Source: an uncultured Alphaproteobacteria bacterium
GTDB lineage: Bacteria; Pseudomonadota; Alphaproteobacteria; Rhizobiales; Aestuariivirgaceae
Length of the DNA stretch: 64,000 bases
NCBI GenBank assembly: GCA_945957365.1
Contig: CAMFKI010000002.1
Location: 372,001-436,000, forward strand
Direction of reading: 5' to 3'
Shown here: positions 8,349 to 16,886 of the stretch, piece after piece
How positions within the stretch are numbered: the first letter of the stretch is position 1
Layout of the letters: each line of letters opens with the position of its first letter
Notes under the pieces: generated by a model
Database searches by the model: none
What the model saw: only the letters and a program-made list of their open reading frames with translations
Told to the model about the DNA's origin: nothing
Program-made: the position numbers and the translations under genes

Positions 8349-9311
8349 TTACACGCCGCTCAGCCGCTTCTTTTGCAAGTTGTCGAGGTAGACGACGAGG
8401 GCGATCAGCAGGCCCTCGAGAACCATTTCCCAGAAGGGATCGACATCGAGAAGCACGGCGCCATTGCTCATGGTGGTGAACAGGATGGCGCCGGCGACGG
8501 TGCCGAGTACGGTGCCCCGGCCGCCGAACAGGCTCGCGCCGCCGACCACCACGGCTGCGATGGCCTGCAGCTCATAAGCATTTCCCATTGAAGGGGAGGC
8601 GACACTCAGTCTCGACACCAGCAGGATCCCGGCGAGCGTGGCAAGACCCGAGCACAGCACATAGGCAATCAAGGTGATCCTGAAGACCGGAATGCCAAGA
8701 CGCCGCGTCGCCTCGCTGTTCGAGCCGAGGGCATAGAGGTAGCGTCCGGTCCGCGTGAAGCTCAGGAAGTAGTGCACGATGATGGCCACGGCCAGCAGGG
8801 TGAGGAAGAGGTTCGGAATGTGGAACAGGCTTCCGCGGGCGAACTCCTTGATGCCGGGCGGCAGGCCGCCCACCGTCATGCCGCCGGAGATCAGAAGCGC
8901 GAGGCCGCGATAGACCTGGAGCCCGGCCAGCGTCACGATGAAGGCCGGAATGCCGAGCTTGCCGACGGAGAGGGCATTCAGAGCGCCGATCAGGATGCCT
9001 GCCGCCAGTGTGAGGACAATTGCCAGCGGAACGTCAAGGCCGTGCGACAGCAGCTGCGCCACCAGAACGCCGCAGAAGGCCGCAACGGATCCGACCGAAA
9101 GGTCGATGCCCGCGATGATGATCGTGCACAGGACGCCGATGGCGATGATCCCCGAGATGGAGACCTGTCGCATCATGTTGCTGATGTTGTCGCCCGTGAG
9201 GAAGTTGGGAGCCGTCACCGCGAGGATGAGCCACAGGACCACGGTGAAGGCGACGACATAGCTCTCAACGGGCAGGTTGTGGAGCAGCGTTCTCGGAGAT
9301 GCGTCTTTCAT
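8349..9311 (-). CDS. Ribose-type ABC transporter permease (RbsC family)
   Basis: A 320-residue hydrophobic protein with about eight to ten membrane segments and the family signatures GIIAIGVLCTIIIAGIDLSVGS and VVVGGASLFGGRGTVLGTVAG. It is the inner-membrane channel of a carbohydrate uptake system (CUT2 class, which works as a homodimer with a double-domain or paired ATPase). It lies between the binding-protein gene and the zinc dehydrogenase. Substrate not deducible. Confidence 0.9.
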   Translation of the reverse strand: MKDASPRTLLHNLPVESYVVAFTVVLWLILAVTAPNFLTGDNISNMMRQVSISGIIAIGVLCTIIIAGIDLSVGSVAAFCGVLVAQLLSHGLDVPLAIVLTLAAGILIGALNALSVGKLGIPAFIVTLAGLQVYRGLALLISGGMTVGGLPPGIKEFARGSLFHIPNLFLTLLAVAIIVHYFLSFTRTGRYLYALGSNSEATRRLGIPVFRITLIAYVLCSGLATLAGILLVSRLSVASPSMGNAYELQAIAAVVVGGASLFGGRGTVLGTVAGAILFTTMSNGAVLLDVDPFWEMVLEGLLIALVVYLDNLQKKRLSGV

Positions 9312-9343
9312 TCTCGCTCCGGCAGACCAGTTGCAAGGGCCAG

Positions 9344-9368
9344 CCGGGGCATGCGCTCGCGGCCCCGG
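9344..9368. other. Intercistronic hairpin between binding protein and permease
   Basis: Inverted repeat CCGGGGC (9344-9350) and GCCCCGG (9362-9368) with an 11-nt loop, in the 87-bp gap after the binding-protein gene. It lacks a following U-run on the minus strand. It is more likely an mRNA-stabilising or attenuating structure that lets the binding protein be made in excess than a full terminator. Confidence 0.4.
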
Positions 9369-9398
9369 CCAGATCGGCGTGAAGAGTGGCGAAGCGGT

Positions 9399-10382
9399 CT
9401 ATTTGCCGGTGAAGGGCGACAGGCTGCGCTTGGTGACATCCAGCAGGCCGGCGAAGGCGGGATCGTTCATGTTCGCCTTTGTCACCACGCCGACGCCGGT
9501 ATCCACGAGCCTCGGAAGGCGCACGCCATGTGCGGCCGCATAGCCGTACCACACGCCGGCATAGCCCATCATGAAGGGATCCTGGATGACCAGTGCATAG
9601 ATCGAGCCGTCATTCAGGTGTTCGACCTCCCCCTTGTCGGAGTCGAAAGCGACGAGGCAGAACTTGTCCCCGAGGCTCTTTTCGCTGATGGCGGTTCCGG
9701 CGCCTGTTCCCATCTGGGCATTGTCGGCAAACAGGCCAACGAGGTCGCTGTCCTTGGTCAGCATGTCGGCCGTGAGGCTCATGCCCTCGGCCTCCTCGTT
9801 GTTGGCCACGCGGTTGCCGACGAGCGTCAGCTCGGGATAGGCCGCAAGGCCGTCCTTGAAGCCCTTGTCACGGGAATCGAGCGATTCATGGCCGGCCATC
9901 GCCGTGAGGAAGGCAACCTTGCCGGCAGCTTTGCCGGTCCGCTCCTTGATGCACTGGGCCATCGCGTCGGCGGCTGCCCTGCCTCCGGTCTCGTTGTTGG
10001 TGGTGAGGAAGGCCGCGTACTGATCCGTCTTGGCGCCCGAGTCGATGACGATGACGGGCGTTCCTGCTGCGGTCACGGCGGCAATGGGGTCGCCAAGAGC
10101 CTCGTAGATCGTCGGTGAGATGACGATCGCCGCCGGCTTCTTTCCGGCCGCACTTTCGAGGATCGAGATCTGCGCTGCCGCGTCGTCCTTCGGCGAGCCC
10201 AGTTCCTCGATCGTGAGGTTGAGATCCTTGCCCGCCTGCTCCGCGCCCTTGAACACCCACTGCCAGTATTCGGAGGTGGTCGCCTTGACGATGACCGACA
10301 CTGTGTCCTGCGCCTGTGCGGCCGTGGCGAGAAGCAACGGGAAGGCAGTCACCGATGCGGCCAATGCGAACTTCCTAAACAT
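9399..10382 (-). CDS. Ribose-type periplasmic sugar-binding protein (RbsB family)
   Basis: A 327-residue type 1 periplasmic binding protein (PF13407-like). The signal peptide MFRKFALAASVTAFPLLLATAAQAQ probably ends after AQA. The ATG at 10382 is preferred over an upstream in-frame start because it sits right at the signal peptide and has a GGGAG ribosome binding site. It captures the substrate and hands it to the permease at 8349-9311. The ATPase gene upstream overlaps it by 8 bp. It may bind a sugar or polyol; identity unknown. Confidence 0.9.
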   Translation of the reverse strand: MFRKFALAASVTAFPLLLATAAQAQDTVSVIVKATTSEYWQWVFKGAEQAGKDLNLTIEELGSPKDDAAAQISILESAAGKKPAAIVISPTIYEALGDPIAAVTAAGTPVIVIDSGAKTDQYAAFLTTNNETGGRAAADAMAQCIKERTGKAAGKVAFLTAMAGHESLDSRDKGFKDGLAAYPELTLVGNRVANNEEAEGMSLTADMLTKDSDLVGLFADNAQMGTGAGTAISEKSLGDKFCLVAFDSDKGEVEHLNDGSIYALVIQDPFMMGYAGVWYGYAAAHGVRLPRLVDTGVGVVTKANMNDPAFAGLLDVTKRSLSPFTGK

Positions 10383-11169
10383 GTCTTTTCTCCCTTTCCT
10401 GTTCGGGCCGCTGAGCACCCGCTTGTTTGTCGTGGTAGCCAGTCATGTATTTGATCAGGGTCTCCTGCGACGTTTCTCCCGCTGTTGTTGTGTGGACGAT
10501 GGCGCCCCGGAACATCACGGCGATACGGTCCGCGACATCGAGGATTTCGACGAGGTTGTGGCCGATATAGATGACGCCCGCGCCGGACGCCGCCAATTCA
10601 CGTGCGTATTTGATGACGTTCTGCCGCTCCATCACAGCGAGGGCCGCGGTTGGCTCGTCCATGATGACGACCTTCGCCTTCCAGTAGATGGCGCGGGCAA
10701 TGGCGACGGCCTGCCTCTGGCCGCCGGAGAGCCGGGCAACGGACTTGGCCTTGCCGGGCACGTGGCTGTTGAGCCGCTTCAGCAGTCCGGCCGTTTCCTC
10801 GCGGATCAGGCCATTGTCGATGTAGGGCAGGATGCCGAGCCAGCGGCGCGTTGGTTCCCGGCCCAAGAAGATGTTGGCGCCCACCGACAGGTCGTCGGCG
10901 AGCGCGAGGTCCTGGAAGACCGTCTCGATGCCCAGGTCGCGCGCCGCGGCGGGCGACAGGAGATCGAGTTTCCGTCCATCGAGACGTATCTCGCCCGAGT
11001 CGGGGCGATAGACCCCTGCGATATGCTTGATGAGGGTGGACTTTCCCGCTCCGTTGTCGCCGACGAGCGCCAGCACTTCGCCACTCTGCAAGGTCAGGTC
11101 GACGCCCCGCAGGGCCTCGACAGGGCCGAAGCTCTTGCGAATTCCCTTGACCTCGAGAACGTTTCCCAT
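10375..11169 (-). CDS. Sugar ABC transporter ATP-binding protein (single-domain, FrcA/RbsA-like)
   Basis: A 264-residue ATPase with Walker A GDNGAGKS, the ABC signature SGGQRQAVAIARAI and Walker B VVIMDEPTAAL. RbsA proteins usually carry two ATPase modules; this one has one, like FrcA of rhizobial fructose uptake. The start at 11169 follows family alignment (MGNVLEVKGIRKSFG); no clear Shine-Dalgarno is present, and an in-frame ATG at 11202 is possible. First gene of the operon ATPase-binding protein-permease-dehydrogenase, divergent from the regulator at 11296. Confidence 0.87.
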   Translation of the reverse strand: MGNVLEVKGIRKSFGPVEALRGVDLTLQSGEVLALVGDNGAGKSTLIKHIAGVYRPDSGEIRLDGRKLDLLSPAAARDLGIETVFQDLALADDLSVGANIFLGREPTRRWLGILPYIDNGLIREETAGLLKRLNSHVPGKAKSVARLSGGQRQAVAIARAIYWKAKVVIMDEPTAALAVMERQNVIKYARELAASGAGVIYIGHNLVEILDVADRIAVMFRGAIVHTTTAGETSQETLIKYMTGYHDKQAGAQRPEQEREKRHV

Positions 11170-11295
11170 GTGGATTTCATTTTGTGATTGTCTATTGTGC
11201 ATAAAAGACGAGCGCAGGGCCGTCTTGTCAAAGTGTTTTTTAACCGCAAAAATCTGCAATCAAAGACAGCGCAATTCGTCAGGGGGTGTCTCGCC

Positions 11296-12219
11296 ATGCG
11301 CAGTGAAACGGTGTTCAAGCTGGCCTTCAATCGCGCGCTGGACATGATCGGCGTCGCGGGCGTCAGAAGTCGGATCCCCTCCGAGAATGCCCTGAAGCTC
11401 GAACTTCAGACCAGCCGCACGACCGTCCGCAAGGTTTTGGGCGAACTGCAGAAGCGCGGGCTTCTCACCCACTCGTCCGGCGGGTGGCATGTGTCGCGCA
11501 GGCCCAGGAAGTCGGACTATTTTCCCGAACTCGAGACGGTCGCAACCTCGGCGCAGGTCGAGAGCAAGTTCATGGACTGGATCCTGCGAGGGGACCGGCG
11601 CGCGGGAGAGCTCATCAACGGTCTCGAACTTGCACGGCAGTTCGGGGTGTCGACCAATGCCATACGAGAGTACCTCAACCGGTTCAGCCGCTTCGGTCTC
11701 ATCGAGCGGCGGCCAAACTCGAGCTGGATCATCCGCGGCTTCACGCGGGAGTTCGCACTGGAACTCTTCGAAGTGAGGGAGATGTTCGAGACACGGTCAG
11801 CCCTGACATTCGCATTGCAGCCGGATGCGGCGCATTCCTGGAAGGCGCTGCGCAGGCTGCAGAGCGAACACCGCGCGCTGTTGCGCAACATTTCCGAGCG
11901 CTACCATGATTTCTCGGGCCTCGACGAGAGGTTCCATCGGCTCATCAACGGTGCGAGCGGAAACCGGTTCATCTTCGACTTCCACGACGTCATCTCGCTG
12001 ATCTTCCACTATCACTACCAGTGGAACAAGGTTGACGAAAAGCAGCGCAACCGACTCGCCATCCTGGAACACCTCGACTACATCGAAGCACTCCTGAGCC
12101 GCGATCCGAAACGCATCGAGGCCGCTTGCAAACGGCACCTCAGCTCCGCACGGAAGACTTTGCTGGCCTCGGTCCGTACCCCGGGCAAGGACACGCCGAT
12201 GGCCGAGCACGAGGCCTGA
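11296..12219 (+). CDS. GntR-type (FCD-like) regulator with two winged-helix regions
   Basis: A 307-residue regulator. The first winged helix-turn-helix is at about residues 20-66 (IPSENALKLELQTSRTTVRK..LQKRGLL). A second follows at about residues 95-145 (GLELARQFGVSTNAIREYLNRFSRFGLIERR). A C-terminal all-helical FCD-like ligand domain with HR and H residues follows. Ordinary FadR/FCD proteins have one winged helix and are about 230 residues, so the extra module is unusual. The ATG at 11296 is chosen for its AGGGGG ribosome binding site; an open frame extends 36 codons upstream. Divergent to the sugar ABC operon, which it probably represses. Confidence 0.75.
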   Translation: MRSETVFKLAFNRALDMIGVAGVRSRIPSENALKLELQTSRTTVRKVLGELQKRGLLTHSSGGWHVSRRPRKSDYFPELETVATSAQVESKFMDWILRGDRRAGELINGLELARQFGVSTNAIREYLNRFSRFGLIERRPNSSWIIRGFTREFALELFEVREMFETRSALTFALQPDAAHSWKALRRLQSEHRALLRNISERYHDFSGLDERFHRLINGASGNRFIFDFHDVISLIFHYHYQWNKVDEKQRNRLAILEHLDYIEALLSRDPKRIEAACKRHLSSARKTLLASVRTPGKDTPMAEHEA

Positions 12220-12298
12220 GTGTGTGCTTTTGCAACCGGCTCTGCTGGCGAAGCCTTAACCGGGCTTACAGGCTTTGGAGCCAGAGGCAGCCCGTTGG

Positions 12299-13252
12299 CT
12301 AAGTGCCTTCCACAAAATGGCAGCGCGCCCGCGACGGGCCCGACTGGCGGAAGCCCGGTGCCTCGCGCCGACAGATATCCTGAACAAGGGGGCAGCGCGG
12401 GCTGAAGGCACAACCGGACGGAACATCTTCCGGATTGGGCGGGTCCCCCGACAGCAGTACAGGCGACTTTCGGCGTCCGGGGTCGATCTCGGGAATGGCG
12501 GAGATCAGCGCCTCGGTATAGGGATGCTTCGGCGCACCGAGCACGGCTTCCGCCGGACCGTCCTCGACGATTCGGCCCAGATACATCACTGCCACGCGAT
12601 CGCTCACGTGCTGCACCACCGAGAGATCATGCGAGATGAAGACGTAGGACAGCCTGAGCCTCGTTCTGAGATCGTCGAGCAGATTGAGGATTTGTGACTG
12701 GATCGAGACGTCGAGTGCGGAAACTGGCTCGTCCAGCACCACGAGTTTCGGTTCGAGTGCGATGGCGCGGGCGATGCCGATGCGCTGGCGCTGGCCGCCG
12801 GAGAACTCATGTGGATATCGCGAGGCAGCAGCAGGATCGAGGCCGACAAGCGAGGTCAGCTCCTTCACCCTTGCCGCTCGCTCTGCCCGCGTGCCGATGC
12901 CGTGGATCTCCAGCGGCTCCGCGATGATCTGCGCAATGTTCATGCGGGGATCCAGCGAGGCATAGGGGTCCTGAAACACGATCTGGATGTCGCGGCGGCG
13001 CTGGCGCATGGCACCATTGGGAAGCGACATCAGGTCCTCTCCCTGAAACAGCACCTTGCCCTCAGACGGCTCGATCAGCCGCATCAGCATACGGGCGAGC
13101 GTGGACTTGCCGCAGCCCGACTCACCCACGATGCCCAGCGTTTCGCCTTGAGCAAGCGAAAGGCTCACGTCATTGACGGCGCGGACGATCCCCTTGCCGT
13201 CGCGCGATGGGAAGAACTTGGAGAGCCCGCGGGCCTCGAGCAGCGGCGTCAT
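12299..13252 (-). CDS. Dipeptide/oligopeptide ABC transporter ATP-binding protein (DppF/OppF)
   Basis: A 317-residue ATPase with Walker A GESGCGKST, signature SGGQRQRIGIARAIAL and Walker B LVVLDEPVSALD. The C-terminal oligo_HPY extension carries the cysteine cluster (CAFSPRCPLVQDICRRE). It overlaps the DppD gene by 4 bp (ATGA). Last gene of the six-gene operon that runs 18658 to 12299; a 79-bp gap separates it from the convergent regulator gene. Confidence 0.9.
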   Translation of the reverse strand: MTPLLEARGLSKFFPSRDGKGIVRAVNDVSLSLAQGETLGIVGESGCGKSTLARMLMRLIEPSEGKVLFQGEDLMSLPNGAMRQRRRDIQIVFQDPYASLDPRMNIAQIIAEPLEIHGIGTRAERAARVKELTSLVGLDPAAASRYPHEFSGGQRQRIGIARAIALEPKLVVLDEPVSALDVSIQSQILNLLDDLRTRLRLSYVFISHDLSVVQHVSDRVAVMYLGRIVEDGPAEAVLGAPKHPYTEALISAIPEIDPGRRKSPVLLSGDPPNPEDVPSGCAFSPRCPLVQDICRREAPGFRQSGPSRARCHFVEGT

Positions 13253-14220
13253 GGCATGGGGTTCCAGCAGGCGGCGGCGTCACTGCCCATAGGCAGCAGC
13301 GGCGGGGTCTCGATGCGGCAGCGCTCGAGCGCTTGCGGGCAGCGGGCAGCGAAGCTGCAGCCTGTCCCGCGTGCGCCGGGCGGCGGCACGATGCCGGGAA
13401 TGGAGGGCAGGCGCTGACCCTTCTTCGCCCTGCGCGGCGAGGAGTTGAGGAGACCGAAGGTGTAAGGATGATGTGGCCTGGCGAAGACTTCCGCGGTGCG
13501 CCCCGTCTCAACGATGCGGCCAGCATACATCACTGCGATTGTCTCGCACATTTCGGCCACCATGCCGAGGTCATGGGTGATGAGCAGCACGGCGAGGTTC
13601 AGCTCCTTCTGCAGACCCCTGAGCAGCTCCATGATCTGTGCCTGGATGGTCACGTCCAAGGCGGTGGTCGGTTCATCGGCGATGAGGAGCTGCGGCTTGC
13701 AGATGATGGCCATGGCAATCATTACGCGCTGTCGCAACCCACCGGACAGTTCATGCGGGTATTGCAGCAAGCGGCGCTCGGCATTGCCGATGCCTACTTG
13801 CTTCAATACGTCGATCACCCGCGCCTCCGCCTCCGCGCGCCGCATGCCACGGTGGAGCCTGAGCGGCTCGGCGATCTGCTCGCCGATGCGGAGCGTCGGG
13901 TTGAGGCTGGTCATCGGCTCCTGAAAAACCATGCCGATGCGATCTCCCCTGATCTTCTGCATCTGCTTCAGCGAAGCGGCGGCGATGTCATCTCCGGCGA
14001 ACAGAATGCGCCCCGCCTCGATCCGGGCGGGCGGGCTCGGCAGCAGGCGCATAATGGTCTGTGCCGTGACGCTCTTGCCACAGCCCGACTCACCAACAAG
14101 ACCCAGCGTATGCCCGGCCGGCAAATCGAAAGATACGTCTTCGACGACGCGGACCGGGCCATGCTCCGTGTTGAAGCCGACCGTCAGGCCCTCGATGCGA
14201 AGCAGGGAATCCGTCGTCAT
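13249..14220 (-). CDS. Dipeptide/oligopeptide ABC transporter ATP-binding protein (DppD/OppD)
   Basis: A 323-residue ATPase with Walker A GESGCGKSV, the signature region SGGLRQRVMIAMAI, Walker B LLIADEPTTALD and the oligo_HPY tail with cysteines (GCSFAARCPQALERC). It pairs with the DppF-like ATPase as a heterodimer. The start overlaps the acetamidase stop by 4 bp, so the ATPases are translationally tied to the amidase. Confidence 0.9.
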   Translation of the reverse strand: MTTDSLLRIEGLTVGFNTEHGPVRVVEDVSFDLPAGHTLGLVGESGCGKSVTAQTIMRLLPSPPARIEAGRILFAGDDIAAASLKQMQKIRGDRIGMVFQEPMTSLNPTLRIGEQIAEPLRLHRGMRRAEAEARVIDVLKQVGIGNAERRLLQYPHELSGGLRQRVMIAMAIICKPQLLIADEPTTALDVTIQAQIMELLRGLQKELNLAVLLITHDLGMVAEMCETIAVMYAGRIVETGRTAEVFARPHHPYTFGLLNSSPRRAKKGQRLPSIPGIVPPPGARGTGCSFAARCPQALERCRIETPPLLPMGSDAAACWNPMP

Positions 14221-15164
14221 TCAAAGACGACGCGCGGGAAGTAGAAGGAGACGACCCAGTTCGGCATGTCGACGACCTCGCTGATGCGCAGGTCGCCACA
14301 GACACTGCACAGCATGTAGGCGTCGACTGCGTTCATGTTGTAGCGCTTTGAGAGTAGGTCGATCATGCCTGACACGGCAGCCTTGGCGCCTTCCATCAGG
14401 TCAGGGCCGATACCGGTGGTCACTTCATAGCCCTTTACGTCGAGATGGCGCGAAACCGGGCCAGGCGTCGTAAAGCGTGGAAAGGCGAGGTTGGCGCCTT
14501 TCACCAGTTCAAATCTGGCCTGCAGCGAGCAGGGGCTTTCGATCGCGGTCCCGCAGACTTCGCCATCGCCCTGGCAGGCGTGAGTGTCGCCGACGCTGAA
14601 CAGACCACCAGCCACTTCAACCGGCAGATAAAGTTCGGTTCCGACCGCCATGTCACGGATATCCATGTTGCCGCCCATGCGGCGCGGCGGCACGATGGAG
14701 TGCTGGCCGGCCTCGGCCGGTGCGAGGCCGATGGTGCCGCAGAAGGGCTTCAGCGGCACGCGCCCGCCGGGGCCGAACATGGCGGGCGCCATGCTTGTGG
14801 CATCATACGTCCAGATATGGAGGGCGGGGTCCTTGAACTGGTCCGCGAGCAGACCAAAGCCCGGAATGTTGGCCGTCCAGCCCCAGCCGGATGGCGCAAA
14901 GTCGAGGAGAGTGACCTTGATGGCATCACCTGGCTGGGCGCCGTCGACATAGACGGGACCCGCCACTGGATTGACCTTGCCAAAATCCAGCGCCACGAGA
15001 TCGGGCAGCGTCGACTTCGCATCGAGCTGGCCGCCGGAGGAATCGACGGGATGGAATTCGACCGTCTCGCCGGGCGCAACGCGGACCACGGGGGGATTGT
15101 CCCTGTTCCAGCCGAAGTGACACTGATGATCGTGGATGGTGTGGTTGCAGACGTTCTTTTTCAT
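14217..15164 (-). CDS. Acetamidase/formamidase family amidohydrolase
   Basis: A 315-residue FmdA/AmdA family protein (PF03069), which hydrolyses short amides such as formamide or acetamide to the acid and ammonia. The family segments GWGWTANIPGFGLLADQF, GTIGLAPAE, VPPRRMGGNMDIRD and GDTHACQGDGEVCGTAIE are present. It sits inside the Dpp-type operon between the binding protein and the ATPases. The transporter may therefore import an amide-containing compound that this enzyme cleaves in the cytoplasm. ATG at 15164 preferred (GGGGGC just upstream). Confidence 0.87.
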   Translation of the reverse strand: MKKNVCNHTIHDHQCHFGWNRDNPPVVRVAPGETVEFHPVDSSGGQLDAKSTLPDLVALDFGKVNPVAGPVYVDGAQPGDAIKVTLLDFAPSGWGWTANIPGFGLLADQFKDPALHIWTYDATSMAPAMFGPGGRVPLKPFCGTIGLAPAEAGQHSIVPPRRMGGNMDIRDMAVGTELYLPVEVAGGLFSVGDTHACQGDGEVCGTAIESPCSLQARFELVKGANLAFPRFTTPGPVSRHLDVKGYEVTTGIGPDLMEGAKAAVSGMIDLLSKRYNMNAVDAYMLCSVCGDLRISEVVDMPNWVVSFYFPRVVFE

Positions 15165-15180
15165 GGTGCCCCCAACGACA

Positions 15181-15211
15181 ATGCTCCCTTCCCGCAAGAG
15201 GAAGGGAGCAT
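15181..15211. other. Perfect 12-bp intercistronic hairpin downstream of the binding-protein gene
   Basis: ATGCTCCCTTCC (15181-15192), a 7-nt loop, and its exact complement GGAAGGGAGCAT (15200-15211), placed between the SBP stop and the amidase start. On the minus-strand transcript it is followed not by U-residues but by the amidase ribosome binding region. It fits an mRNA-protecting or translation-modulating stem that keeps SBP expression above that of the downstream genes. Confidence 0.65.
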
Positions 15212-15227
15212 GTCAGGTTCGATCAGT

Positions 15228-16844
15228 TCACTGGGCGTCCTTGGCGTAGATGTAATCGTAGTTCACAGGAATGTGGATCGGATCGGTGAAAAGCGCCGGA
15301 TCGCCGCCGAGGCGTTCCGAGTGATAGGTGAAGCGTTTCTCGTTGAAGATCGGCGCCCAGGGTGCGTCCTTCAGCACGTCGTCGAAGATTCCCTTCCACG
15401 CTGCTATGCGGGCGTCCTTCTGGTCGTCCTTCACCATCGCGTCCGCCTTGGCGGCGCGATCGTCGAGCGCCTTGTTGCAGTACTTGGACCAGTTCCAGCC
15501 GCCTTCCACCGCCCCCGCACAGCCGAGGATGCCGTAGTAGAAATTGGCAGGATCGGGGAAGTCCGCGATCCACGCCATGCCGCCCGACCAGATCATCGGC
15601 GCCTTGCCCGAGCCGCCGGCGGCTATCACTTCGGCCTGGGCCAGCGAACGAATCTCCGCCTTGATGCCGACTGCGGCAAGGTCCTGCTGGATGGCTTGCG
15701 CGATGCGCGGGTTGGGGTCGACGTTCATGACATAGAGTTCAGTGTTGATCTCGCCAACGCCGGCCTCGGCGAGCAGCTTCTTTGCGCCCTCCGGATCGTA
15801 GCCGTAGCCCTTGTTGTCCGGGTTGTAGCCCGGCATGGCCGGCGGCAGCGCCTGCGTTGCCGGAACGCCGCGGTTGTTGATGAGGCGGACGATGCGCTCC
15901 TTGTTGATCGCCATGTTGACGGCCTGGCGCACCTTCACATTGTCGAAGGGAGGCTGCGTGACGTTCATGGTGACGTAGCCGGTGTGGAGCTGCTCACCCT
16001 CGGCGATCAGGTTTTTGTTGGCTGAGTCAGCCATCAGCTCGGCAAATTGAGCTGGCGGAATGCCGTCGCCCACGATGTCGACCTCACCCTTCTTCAGGCG
16101 GAGCACGGCGACCGTCGGATCCTGGCCGAACTCGAAGGTGATGCCGTCAAGATAGGGCGTATTGGGCTTGTAGTAATCCTTGTTGCGCTCGAGCTTGATC
16201 GACTGGCCCGGCACCCATTCGACGAACTTGAAAGCTCCGGTGCCCACGGGCTTCTTGCCCCAGTCCGCACCTGCCTTCTCCACCTCTTCCTTCGGCACGA
16301 TGTAGCCGAAGTTGATGGCCATCAGGTGCAGGAAAGTGGCGTCGGGCCGCGACAGGTGGAAAACCACCGTCTTGTCGTCAGGCGTCTCGATGCCGGAGAG
16401 CGTGGTCGCCTTGCCGCCGGCTTCTTCGTCATAGCCCTTGATCATGCTGAAATAGCCGCCACCCGGGCTTTGCGTCGCGGGGTTCACGGCGCGCTCGAAG
16501 GAGTATTTGACATCGGCCGATGTCATGGTCCGGCCATTATGGAATTTGACGCCGTCGCGCAGCTTGAAGGTGTAGGTGAGCCCGTCATCGGACACGGTGT
16601 AGCTCTCGGCGAGGTCAGGCTTGAGTTCGGTGGTGCCCGGCTTGTAGTCCATCAGGCCGTCGAAGATCGATTTGATGACGGACCAGTTTTGCCAGTCATA
16701 GCCCACCTGCGGGTCCAGCGTGGTGAGGTCGTTGTTGAATGTGATGGTGGCCTGGCCGCCCTGCTTGGGGGCGTCTGCCATGGCAAGCGGGGCAGCCACC
16801 ATCAAGGCGAGGGCGGCAACCGCCGAAATCAGCAGTTTCTTCAT
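15228..16844 (-). CDS. Dpp/Opp-type periplasmic solute-binding protein (SBP_bac_5)
   Basis: A 538-residue family 5 binding protein with signal peptide MKKLLISAVAALALMVAAPLAMA and typical motifs (LDPQVGYDWQNWSVIKSIFDGL, AESYTVSDDGLTYTFKLRDGVKFHNG). It binds peptides, nickel or other small solutes. The acetamidase in the same operon points to an amide-type substrate, but this is inference. Transcribed after the two permease genes. Confidence 0.9.
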   Translation of the reverse strand: MKKLLISAVAALALMVAAPLAMADAPKQGGQATITFNNDLTTLDPQVGYDWQNWSVIKSIFDGLMDYKPGTTELKPDLAESYTVSDDGLTYTFKLRDGVKFHNGRTMTSADVKYSFERAVNPATQSPGGGYFSMIKGYDEEAGGKATTLSGIETPDDKTVVFHLSRPDATFLHLMAINFGYIVPKEEVEKAGADWGKKPVGTGAFKFVEWVPGQSIKLERNKDYYKPNTPYLDGITFEFGQDPTVAVLRLKKGEVDIVGDGIPPAQFAELMADSANKNLIAEGEQLHTGYVTMNVTQPPFDNVKVRQAVNMAINKERIVRLINNRGVPATQALPPAMPGYNPDNKGYGYDPEGAKKLLAEAGVGEINTELYVMNVDPNPRIAQAIQQDLAAVGIKAEIRSLAQAEVIAAGGSGKAPMIWSGGMAWIADFPDPANFYYGILGCAGAVEGGWNWSKYCNKALDDRAAKADAMVKDDQKDARIAAWKGIFDDVLKDAPWAPIFNEKRFTYHSERLGGDPALFTDPIHIPVNYDYIYAKDAQ

Positions 16845-16886
16845 CGTGCTTCTCCCTGTTGTCGTTTTTCGTTAGCGTAGGTCATT

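Noticed and set aside
14445..16025. 526-codon plus-strand open frame opposite amidase and binding protein
   Set aside because: Shadow frame without family similarity; the minus strand encodes two recognised proteins.
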